From Thalassolituus sp. UBA674 (lineage in GTDB: Bacteria > Pseudomonadota > Gammaproteobacteria > Pseudomonadales > Oceanobacteraceae), in contig DBNK01000014.1 of the NCBI GenBank assembly GCA_002298335.1, positions 46,715 through 110,714 of the forward strand: a DNA stretch of 64,000 bases. Direction: 5' to 3'. The notes beneath the pieces are model-generated. The model did not search any database. It saw nothing but the letters and a program-made list of their open reading frames with translations, and had not been told where the DNA came from. This document shows positions 56,777 through 64,000 of the stretch, piece after piece. How positions within the stretch are numbered: position 1 is the stretch's first letter; every line of letters starts with the position of its first letter. Made by a program: the position numbers and the translations under genes.

Positions 56777-59563
56777 GTGACCGACACCCGACACGCAATG
56801 GAATCTGCCCCACCGCAACCGCAGCGCACCCGGCGTCTGCTGTTCTGGCTCGCGGGTGTCTTCACCGGTCTGGTGTTACTCCTGCTTGCTCTGGCTGTGC
56901 TGTTATGGGTTCTGCTGCGCGGTTTTGCCGCCGATCTGAATCCGGTGATCAACCCGCTGCTGGAGCGTTTTGTCGGCCCCGGCAGCCGCATCGACATCGG
57001 CTACTTCAACCGCGATACCTTTTTCATTGATGAGCTGGTTCTGCAACCCGACGCCGACACGGACATCCGCGCCCGGCAACTGGCTCTGACCTACGACCTG
57101 TCGCGCCTCCTTGGCGGTGACATCGACAGTCTGAGTGCAGAACATCTCAGCCTGCGTCTGTCCGCCGGTTCAGAAGCCGCTGGCGGAACCTCAACTGCGG
57201 CCTCAACCGCAACGGACACTGCGGCAACAACGGCCATCAGCCTGCCGCAGCTTACCGGACTGATGACCCTGCCCATCCGCACCATCAGCCTGCCCCGGAT
57301 TCAGATAGACACACCGGATGTACAGGCCACCCTCAGCGCCGACCTGAACACCACACTCTGGTGGCTGCGCGGTGATGCGGATATCCCGGAAGTCGACGGC
57401 ACAGTACAGCTTGATGCCCGCCTGCAGCGTACCCCTGCAACCGCCAGCGAGCCTGAGCGTGCCGACCTGCTGCTGATGATGTCACAGCAACAGACCCTGC
57501 TGGCCCAGCTCTGGGCCGGGCTGATACAGACCGCGGACGACACCCGTGCCGACATCCGCCTGCAGACCGACCTGCCGTTGCTGCAGCAACGCCTGCCCAT
57601 GCTGCGCGATCTGCCTGTCTCCGGTGCAGGCCTGACGCTCAGTGGTCAGCTCAGCAGTCCCAATGACGCTCACTGGCCACAGCAGCTGACCGGACAGATC
57701 AGCGCCAGACTGAAGACATCCCGTTCGCAGGTGGCCGACGGCGTCAGCCTGCAGCCACTCACCACCGGTCTGCAGGTACAGCATGATACGGACGACAGCG
57801 ACTGGCAGATCGCGCTGATGCCGGGAGAAGTCACCCTGACCCTGCAGCAGCCGGACATGCCCACAGAGACGCTGAAGATCACACCGCAAGCCCTCAGCGC
57901 CCACTGTCGTCCTGGGTTCAGCGCCTGCGAGCTGACGTCTGTACTGCAGGGCGTGATGACCGCAGCCGATTACCGCGCCGGGTTTGCACTGCAGCCGGAA
58001 GTACTCTGGCAAACGTCGGATATGAGCCGCGCCACCCTGCCGCTCAGTGCCACCCTGGATATCGCCGCGACCGAGACTCTGCCGGCGCTGCACATCACGG
58101 CAGCGGGCCAGCTGACAGCGGGCCTGACGCCAGAGGGCCTGTGGACTCTGTCAGCCAATGACGGACTGACGCTGCAGGCAAACGGCGTAACCCTGACAAC
58201 CGGAGACGCCGGAGCCCGCAAGGACTGGGCGGTCAGCCCGCTGGCCGCCACCGCACTGCGCGGCCTGACCCTGAGTGGCGATCTCAATAACCCGGCCGGA
58301 TTCAGCTCATCAGCGTGGGAAGTTGCCCTGGCACCCGTACGCATCAGTTCCGGCAAAGAGCTGATCCGCCTTGGTAAAACCAGTGTGGCCTGTACTCCGG
58401 CTGCGCTCACCAGCACCCTGTTTGTCGATGACCTGCTGGAGAACTGTGCCCTGGATACGCGCCTGCTGCCCTCCGACTGGGATATCTGGCCGGTGCCGGA
58501 TGTGCAGTTGAGTGGACCCTTCTCCCTCAGCTACACCGACAGCCATCAGGCACTGTCCTCGGCGCTGAACCTTACCGCCGCCAGTCAGCAGGTGAAACTG
58601 CGGGCGCGACTGCAGCATGACCTGCTCAGCGGTAATGGCAGTCTGCAGTGGCACCTGCAGGATGCAGCACTCGACTGGAATGTGCTGGGCATGCCGCAGA
58701 TGGCCAACCTGACCATGACACAACTGCTTAATGGCCAGCTGTCCGGGCAGGGCTGGGTAGACTGGCAGGCGACGGAGGCAGGCTTTGATATCACACCGGA
58801 TGTCATGCTGCGCGCTGACAAGGTCGGCCTCATCTACAACAACCTGATGACGCTGGACGAAGGTAATGTGCTGCTGGCCCTGCGCCGGCCACAGGGCAAA
58901 GACTATCTGCTGGATGCACAGGTTTCCGCGGGCAAGCTGGATAACGGTATCACCCTGAGTAATATTCTGGCGCGCAGCCAGACCCGCATTCCGGCCGACT
59001 TCAGCTACGTGGATGCTGAAATTTATGAGATGCACACCGACGTTCTGGGCGGCCGGGTTTACACCCCACTGATCCGCTACGACAGCCGCAAAGAAGTGAA
59101 TGCCTTCGGTATCCGCCTTGATCATATCCAGTTATCGCAACTGGCTGAGCTCGAAGCTCAGGCCGGGGTTCAGGCCGATGGCCTGCTCGACGGCATGCTG
59201 CCGGTGGTGCTCACCAAAGAGGGGCCAAGCATTCCCGGCGGCACCCTGTTTGCACGTGATCCCGGCGGCGTCATCCGTTATAAGGGTGATACCGCCGATG
59301 CTCTGTCAAAATCCAATCAGGGTACTGGTCTGGCGATGCAGCTGCTGAGTGATTTCCGCTATCAGATTCTCGAATCCGGCGTACAGTACCGGCCCGACGG
59401 TCAGCTCAATCTGGCGCTGAAATTTGAAGGCCATAATCCGGACTTTTTTGATGGCCAGAAAACGCTGCTCAATGTGAATCTGGAATACAATCTGCTCGAT
59501 CTGCTCGAAAGCCTGCGCCTGAGCAACGATGTAATTCAGAAAATTGAGGATAAATACCGCTGA
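56777..59563 (+). CDS. ydbH: YdbH-like AsmA-superfamily intermembrane phospholipid transport protein
   Basis: This 928-residue protein has one N-terminal membrane helix (LLFWLAGVFTGLVLLLLALAVLLWVLL), then a very long beta-strand-rich periplasmic body, and the YdbH C-terminal domain (about 750-928; IYEMHTDVLGGRVYTPLI, IQLSQLAELEAQAGVQADGLLDG, ending IEDKYR). YdbH with TamB and YhdP carries phospholipids to the outer membrane in E. coli. Start is GTG at 56777, four bases after rpiA; ATG 56798 is an alternative. No ynbE/ydbL companion is present here. A stem-loop follows the stop. Confidence 0.8.
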   Translation: MTDTRHAMESAPPQPQRTRRLLFWLAGVFTGLVLLLLALAVLLWVLLRGFAADLNPVINPLLERFVGPGSRIDIGYFNRDTFFIDELVLQPDADTDIRARQLALTYDLSRLLGGDIDSLSAEHLSLRLSAGSEAAGGTSTAASTATDTAATTAISLPQLTGLMTLPIRTISLPRIQIDTPDVQATLSADLNTTLWWLRGDADIPEVDGTVQLDARLQRTPATASEPERADLLLMMSQQQTLLAQLWAGLIQTADDTRADIRLQTDLPLLQQRLPMLRDLPVSGAGLTLSGQLSSPNDAHWPQQLTGQISARLKTSRSQVADGVSLQPLTTGLQVQHDTDDSDWQIALMPGEVTLTLQQPDMPTETLKITPQALSAHCRPGFSACELTSVLQGVMTAADYRAGFALQPEVLWQTSDMSRATLPLSATLDIAATETLPALHITAAGQLTAGLTPEGLWTLSANDGLTLQANGVTLTTGDAGARKDWAVSPLAATALRGLTLSGDLNNPAGFSSSAWEVALAPVRISSGKELIRLGKTSVACTPAALTSTLFVDDLLENCALDTRLLPSDWDIWPVPDVQLSGPFSLSYTDSHQALSSALNLTAASQQVKLRARLQHDLLSGNGSLQWHLQDAALDWNVLGMPQMANLTMTQLLNGQLSGQGWVDWQATEAGFDITPDVMLRADKVGLIYNNLMTLDEGNVLLALRRPQGKDYLLDAQVSAGKLDNGITLSNILARSQTRIPADFSYVDAEIYEMHTDVLGGRVYTPLIRYDSRKEVNAFGIRLDHIQLSQLAELEAQAGVQADGLLDGMLPVVLTKEGPSIPGGTLFARDPGGVIRYKGDTADALSKSNQGTGLAMQLLSDFRYQILESGVQYRPDGQLNLALKFEGHNPDFFDGQKTLLNVNLEYNLLDLLESLRLSNDVIQKIEDKYR

Positions 59564-59576
59564 AACCGTTTGGGCC

Positions 59577-59597
59577 CGTGCGTCGCGGGCCTTATCA
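59577..59597 (+). terminator. Hairpin after the YdbH-like gene
   Basis: GGCCCGTG and CGCGGGCC-type arms form a GC-rich stem followed by only a short TTAT stretch, so termination is possible but weak. Confidence 0.4.
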
Positions 59598-59602
59598 TAA
59601 AA

Positions 59603-59620
59603 GTGTCACATTAATTTCAT
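59603..59620 (+). promoter_or_regulatory. Candidate Pho box upstream of hemB-ppk
   Basis: GTGTCAC-ATTA-ATTTCAT resembles the PhoB direct repeat (CTGTCAT-N4-CTGTCAT) at five of seven bases in each half. It lies about 95 bases before hemB, which is followed by ppk. Confidence 0.3.
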
Positions 59621-59713
59621 ATTCTGCCCGGCCTGTACGGATTAATGTCCTAATCTCTGTCCAGTCCGGCGCATAGTCATACCCAAACTCAGGACCGAAT
59701 CAGGAGACCCCTC

Positions 59714-60724
59714 ATGGCTTTCAGCGATGCTCAACGCTTATTCCCGGAAACCCGTCTGCGCCGCATGCGCCGCAATGACTTTTCCCGGCGTCTGATGCAG
59801 GAAACCAGCCTGTCGGTGAACAATCTGATTTATCCGGTGTTTGTACTGGAAGGTCATCAGGAACGTGAACCGGTGAAGTCCATGCCGGGCGTCGACCGCC
59901 TGTCCGTCGACCTGCTGGTTGCCGAAGCCAGGCACCTGCACAAGCTGGGAATTCCGGCCATGGCGCTGTTTCCGGTGACGCCGGACGATGCCAAAAGCGA
60001 ACTGGCGGAAGAAGCCTTCAATCCCAACGGTCTGGCCCAGCGTGCTGTGCGTGCCATCAAAGACGCCGTACCGGGCATGGGCGTGATTACCGACGTGGCG
60101 CTGGACCCTTTCACCACGCACGGTCAGGACGGCATCATCGACGAGAGCGGTTATGTGCTGAATGACCGTACCGTGGATACTCTGGTGAAGCAGGCCATGT
60201 CTCACGCCGAAGCCGGTGCTGACATTGTCGCGCCATCTGACATGATGGATGGCCGTATCGGTGAAATCCGCGCCGCACTGGAAGAAGACGGCTTTGTGAA
60301 TACCAGCATCATGGCTTACTCCGCCAAGTACGCTTCGGCGTATTACGGCCCGTTCCGTGATGCCGTCGGCTCCGCCGCCAAGCTGGGCAAAGCCGATAAA
60401 AAAACCTATCAGATGGACCCGGCCAACAGCGACGAAGCCCTGCACGAAGTGGCGATGGATCTGGCCGAAGGCGCTGACATGGTGATGGTGAAGCCGGGGA
60501 TGCCCTACCTCGACATCGTGCGCCGTGTGAAAGACGAATTCAAAGTACCCACCTTTGTGTATCAGGTCAGTGGCGAATACGCCATGCACAAGGCCGCCGC
60601 CGCCAACGGCTGGCTCGATGATGTGGCCATCATGCAGGAATCCCTGATGTGCATCCGCCGCGCCGGTGCCGATGGCATTCTGACCTACTACGCTAAACAA
60701 TATGCCGAATGGCTGGATAAATAA
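59714..60724 (+). CDS. hemB: HemB, porphobilinogen synthase
   Basis: This 336-residue enzyme joins two 5-aminolevulinate molecules in heme synthesis. It has MSKSPGV-like VKSMPGVDRL, DVALDPFTTHGQDGI in place of the cysteine-rich zinc site, so it is the magnesium-type enzyme of Pseudomonas style, the first active-site Lys in MAYSAKYASAYYGPFR near 205, and the Schiff-base Lys in MVMVKPGMPYLD near 260. It lies three bases before ppk. Confidence 0.96.
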   Translation: MAFSDAQRLFPETRLRRMRRNDFSRRLMQETSLSVNNLIYPVFVLEGHQEREPVKSMPGVDRLSVDLLVAEARHLHKLGIPAMALFPVTPDDAKSELAEEAFNPNGLAQRAVRAIKDAVPGMGVITDVALDPFTTHGQDGIIDESGYVLNDRTVDTLVKQAMSHAEAGADIVAPSDMMDGRIGEIRAALEEDGFVNTSIMAYSAKYASAYYGPFRDAVGSAAKLGKADKKTYQMDPANSDEALHEVAMDLAEGADMVMVKPGMPYLDIVRRVKDEFKVPTFVYQVSGEYAMHKAAAANGWLDDVAIMQESLMCIRRAGADGILTYYAKQYAEWLDK

Positions 60725-60727
60725 GTT

Positions 60728-62875
60728 ATGAACAGCAACGAGAGTCTGCCGCAGCCTGCTGTGGCTGAAGTACAGATACCGGACGTGGACCTGAGCAGCA
60801 CGGAGTTTTACATCAACCGTGAGCTCAGCCATCTGCAGTTCAACATCCGTGTACTGGAGCAGTCTCTCGATGAGCGCCATCCTCTGCTCGACCGCCTGTT
60901 CTTTCTGTGTATTTTCAGCAAGAACCTCGACGAGTTTTATGAAGTCCGCGTGGCTAACCTCGTCCACCAGCTGACCTACGCCCGCGAACAGGCCGGTGCC
61001 GATGGTCTGCACCCGAAAGAAGTGCTGAGCAGGATTCATGAGCTGTGCAGCGTCAATGTGCAGCGTCAGTACGAGATTCTTAACGATACCCTGCTGCCCG
61101 CTCTGGCCAATGAGAACATCCACTTCCTGCGCCGCTCAGAGTGGACAGACGAACAGAAAGTCTGGATCCGCGACTACTTTGACGACAGCATCCAGCCGCT
61201 CATCAGCCCCATTGGTCTCGACCCGTCACACCCTTTCCCGCGACTGGTGAACAAAAGCCTGAACTTCATCGTCAAGCTGGAAGGAAAAGACGCCTTCGGC
61301 CGGGAGACCGGTATGGCGATCATTCCGGCTCCGCGGTCACTGCCACGCATCATCCGCCTGCCGGATGAACTGACCTCAGGCGGCGATCACTTCGTGTTCC
61401 TGTCGTCCATTCTGCACGAATACGCCGATGAGCTGTTCCCGGGCATGCAGGTGAAAGGCTGTTATCAGTTCCGCGTCACCCGTAATGCGGACCTTGAGAT
61501 CGACCATGAAGAAACCATGGATCTGGCCACGGCACTGGAAGACGAGCTGCACTCACGTAACTTCGGTGAAGAGATGCGCCTGGAGGTGGCCGACAACTGC
61601 CCGGATGAGCTGATCGATTTCCTGCTCAAGCAGTTCAACCTCGACGTGTACGACCTGTTTCAGGTCAACGGCCCGGTTAACCTTGGGCGCCTGATTGAAG
61701 TGATCGGCCAGATCAACCGCCCAGACCTGCGTTACCCGCCGTTTACGCCGGGTCTGCCGAAGAATGTGACCTTCAAAAAGAGCACGTTTGAGAGCATCCG
61801 CAGCAAAGACACCCTGCTGCTGCATCCGTATGAATCCTTCACCCCGGTGGTCGACCTGCTGCGTGAAGCGGCAAAAGACCCGGGTGTGCGCGCCATCAAA
61901 CAGACTCTGTACCGCACCGGCGCCAAGTCTGAAATCGTGAATGCCCTGGTGGAGGCCGCACGTAACAGCAAAGAAGTCACTGTGGTGATTGAGCTGCGCG
62001 CACGCTTTGACGAAGAAGAAAACCTCTATCTGGCCAACCGCCTGCAGGAAGCAGGGGCTGTCGTGACTTACGGCGTGGTGGGCTATAAAACCCACGCCAA
62101 AATGATGCTGATCGTGCGCAAGGAAGGGAATCAGTACCGCCGCTACGTGCATCTGGGTACTGGTAACTACCACGCCGGCAATGCCCGGGCATACACCGAC
62201 TACAGCTTCCTCACCTGTGATGATTCCATCGGTGAAGATGTGCACATGGTGTTCCAGCAACTGACCGGCATGGGTGCTGCCCTGCGCATCAAGAAGCTGT
62301 TCCATGCGCCGTTCACCCTGCACAAGCGCCTGATTCAGATGGTCGACCGCGAGCGCGAGAATGCCAAAGCCGGTAAACCTGCGCTGATCCGCATGAAAGC
62401 CAACGGCCTGACCGAACCTAAGCTGATCCGGGCGCTGTATAAGGCCTCACAGGCCGGTGTAAAAATCGATCTGATCATCCGCGGTATGTGCTGCCTGCGC
62501 CCGGGGATTCCCGGTGTTTCGGAAAATATCGAAGTGCGCTCCATCATCGGCCGCTTCCTTGAGCATTCACGGGTCTACTACTTCCTCAACGACGGTCAGG
62601 ACGAAATCTACGCCGCCAGTGCCGACCTGATGGAGCGTAATCTGCTGAACCGGGTGGAGACGGCCTTCCCGATTGAGAACAGCAAACTCAAAGAGCGCAT
62701 GAAAGCCGAACTGGAGATTTTTATGCGGGATAACACCCAGTCCTGGGTGCTGCAGACCGACGGCAGCTACGTACGCGTTCAGCCGGGGCCGGATGAAGAC
62801 GCCATTTCTGCTCAGAACTGGCTGCTGGATACGCTGGCGGCAAGCACCACCAGCATTACCTCTTCAAGCCGCTGA
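60728..62875 (+). CDS. ppk: Ppk1, polyphosphate kinase
   Basis: This 715-residue enzyme polymerises phosphate from ATP. Family blocks in order: NRELSHLQFNIRVLEQS at about 31-47, LLLHPYESFTPVVDLLREAA near 358, QTLYRTGAKS, ELRARFDEEEN, the phospho-His in YKTHAKMMLI near 457 and HLGTGNYHAGNARAYTDYS near 475, and IIRGMCCLRPG. It starts three bases after hemB, and ppx faces it from the other strand. Confidence 0.96.
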   Translation: MNSNESLPQPAVAEVQIPDVDLSSTEFYINRELSHLQFNIRVLEQSLDERHPLLDRLFFLCIFSKNLDEFYEVRVANLVHQLTYAREQAGADGLHPKEVLSRIHELCSVNVQRQYEILNDTLLPALANENIHFLRRSEWTDEQKVWIRDYFDDSIQPLISPIGLDPSHPFPRLVNKSLNFIVKLEGKDAFGRETGMAIIPAPRSLPRIIRLPDELTSGGDHFVFLSSILHEYADELFPGMQVKGCYQFRVTRNADLEIDHEETMDLATALEDELHSRNFGEEMRLEVADNCPDELIDFLLKQFNLDVYDLFQVNGPVNLGRLIEVIGQINRPDLRYPPFTPGLPKNVTFKKSTFESIRSKDTLLLHPYESFTPVVDLLREAAKDPGVRAIKQTLYRTGAKSEIVNALVEAARNSKEVTVVIELRARFDEEENLYLANRLQEAGAVVTYGVVGYKTHAKMMLIVRKEGNQYRRYVHLGTGNYHAGNARAYTDYSFLTCDDSIGEDVHMVFQQLTGMGAALRIKKLFHAPFTLHKRLIQMVDRERENAKAGKPALIRMKANGLTEPKLIRALYKASQAGVKIDLIIRGMCCLRPGIPGVSENIEVRSIIGRFLEHSRVYYFLNDGQDEIYAASADLMERNLLNRVETAFPIENSKLKERMKAELEIFMRDNTQSWVLQTDGSYVRVQPGPDEDAISAQNWLLDTLAASTTSITSSSR

Positions 62876-62890
62876 ACGCGGCCTTTCTGT

Positions 62891-64000
62891 TCAGGAAAGC
62901 GCGAGCGGCATACCTGAGCCGGACTGCAGTCCGGCTTCTTCTTCCAGGTCGCGCGCCGTCAGCGGGTGGGCCTCCAGCCAGCCTTCGGGCATAGTGAGTG
63001 TCAGGCTGTCACCGGCTGCCTGCAGCGCAGGCACCGGCACTTCAAAGGCTTCGCGGCTGTGGTTCAGTACCACGGCGATACGCAGCAGCCGCACCATCCA
63101 CGGCGCCTTGTTCTGCAACCGTTTGGACAGTTGCGAAAACTCTTCCTTATGAATCTTACGGCGATGATTGCGCACCAGAATGGCCAGCAGCAGCTGACTC
63201 TGACGGGTAAAGCCCAGCATGTCGGAATGCTGCAGCAGATAAGCGCCGTGCTTGTGGAAGCCGGAGTGAGAAATGCTCAGCCCTACTTCATAAAGGCGCG
63301 CCGCCCAGACAACCCAGTCGAGATCTTTGCCACTCAGCGGAATGTCTTTCTGCACCTGCGCAAACAGCTCACGTACCGTGTTCTCTACCCTCTGCGCCTG
63401 CAGCTGATCCACGTAGAAGCGTTCCTGCATCGACTGGATGGTGCGGCCACGCACGTCTTCATGGCTGGAGCGTCCGACTAAGTCCCACAGGGCGCCTTCG
63501 CGCAGGGCACCGTCGGAATAGCGCATGTGCTTGAGGTTAAACACCTGAAAGATGGCAGTAAGAATCGCCACGCCACCGATAAACACCTGACGGCGGTCCG
63601 GCTTCACGCCGTTGATGTTCACATCATTGAGGGTATCGAACTTCAGACAGTCTTCGGTGATTTTCGCCAGCCCTTCCGGGGTGATACCTTCTTCACCATA
63701 CCCGTTGAGGATGATGGCCTGTTCCACCGCCCGTATGGTGCCGGAAGAGCCGATTTCGTCATCCCAGCCCAGGGTTTTGTACTGCGCCTGGATGTTCATC
63801 AGCTCCTGCTCTGCGGCGGTAACCGCATCGCGGAAGTTCTTTTTGGTAATCTTGCCGTCAGCAAAAAAGCGTTTGGTGAAGGACACGCAGCCCATGTGCA
63901 GGCTTTCCAGCGCCTTGGCTTCAAAGCGCTGACCGATAATGAACTCAGTGCTGCCACCGCCGATGTCGATCACGATACGGCGGTCGCCGTCGTCGGCCAG
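62891..64000 (-). CDS. ppx: Ppx/GppA exopolyphosphatase, N-terminus beyond the window
   Basis: The frame stays open to the right edge, so the gene is partial: about 370 C-terminal residues are visible. They include the second phosphate-binding loop of the ASKHA fold (VIDIGGGSTEFI), MGCVSFTKRFF, GSSGTIRA, the GGVAILTAIF block and the helical HD-like C-terminal domain (VVWAARLYEVGLSISHSGFHKHGAYLLQHSD). The protein would shorten polyphosphate made by Ppk or hydrolyse pppGpp. It is convergent with ppk, the conserved gammaproteobacterial layout. Confidence 0.95.
   Translation of the reverse strand: MADDGDRRIVIDIGGGSTEFIIGQRFEAKALESLHMGCVSFTKRFFADGKITKKNFRDAVTAAEQELMNIQAQYKTLGWDDEIGSSGTIRAVEQAIILNGYGEEGITPEGLAKITEDCLKFDTLNDVNINGVKPDRRQVFIGGVAILTAIFQVFNLKHMRYSDGALREGALWDLVGRSSHEDVRGRTIQSMQERFYVDQLQAQRVENTVRELFAQVQKDIPLSGKDLDWVVWAARLYEVGLSISHSGFHKHGAYLLQHSDMLGFTRQSQLLLAILVRNHRRKIHKEEFSQLSKRLQNKAPWMVRLLRIAVVLNHSREAFEVPVPALQAAGDSLTLTMPEGWLEAHPLTARDLEEEAGLQSGSGMPLALS

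Noticed and set aside
59738..61123. 461-codon open frame antisense to hemB and the start of ppk
   Set aside because: Both plus-strand genes are unmistakable; the antisense product is a His/Val/Gly-rich codon-bias artefact.

Overview
The window reads as chromosome of a gammaproteobacterial nitrogen fixer, probably a marine member of the Oceanospirillales (Thalassolituus/Oceanobacter-like). The inference rests on an Azotobacter/Pseudomonas stutzeri-type nif accessory layout (nifB-fdxN-nifO-nifQ-rhodanese-grx, nifLA divergent from rnfABCDGEH) and on housekeeping blocks in Pseudomonas-like order (pilU-pilT / yggS-proC-yggT-DUF167-metX-metW-rdgB-hemW, hemB-ppk-ppx). No nifHDK, rRNA, tRNA or CRISPR array was seen.

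Layout. 1-1.75 kb: end of an outer-membrane barrel gene and a thiolase. 1.75-5.4 kb: a repeat-rich, partly AT-rich accessory stretch with palindromic repeats, two cassette-like ORFs (one an AbiJ-NTD4 defence-type protein) separated by attC-like imperfect palindromes, a GNAT acetyltransferase, and a 281-bp MITE-like element ending next to the start codon of a small membrane protein. 5.4-6.9 kb: ammonium transporter amt with a sigma-54 promoter and two NtrC boxes. 7.1-13.3 kb: a ten-gene minus-strand nif operon (nifB, fdxN, nifO, nifQ, rhodanese-ankyrin, CGFS glutaredoxin, BolA-like, NafY/NifX-like, two uncharacterised genes) with a sigma-54 promoter, two NifA sites and a terminator. 13.4-18.1 kb: an interrupted gene, a small ORF, rpiB, a CNNM/CBS protein, and an SDR/LysR divergent pair. 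18.3-21.3 kb: a two-gene LamG / Vps62-like module of unknown function. 21.4-30.4 kb: nifA, nifL and the divergent rnf operon. 30.5-36 kb: methyltransferase, TPR-sulfotransferase, an LDH/MDH-family enzyme and a secreted subtilase. 36.4-39.8 kb: a Moco riboswitch and moaA-mobA-moaB-moaC-moaD-moaE. 39.9-64 kb: mainly housekeeping (twitching ATPases, proline and methionine synthesis, HemW, phospholipid acyltransferase, ilvA, rpiA, YdbH-like, hemB, ppk, ppx).

How it fits together. NtrC with sigma-54 would raise ammonium uptake under nitrogen limitation. NifL restrains NifA; NifA with sigma-54 switches on the nifB operon and, from a site in the nifL-rnfA gap, the Rnf complex that supplies low-potential electrons. 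NifB, FdxN, NifQ and the NafY-like carrier make and hold FeMo-cofactor precursors, while the glutaredoxin/BolA/rhodanese group looks like nif-dedicated Fe-S and sulfur handling. Molybdopterin synthesis sits nearby under its own riboswitch. Least explained are the LamG/Vps62-like pair, the last two nif-operon genes, and the cassette-like defence ORF with its palindromes.
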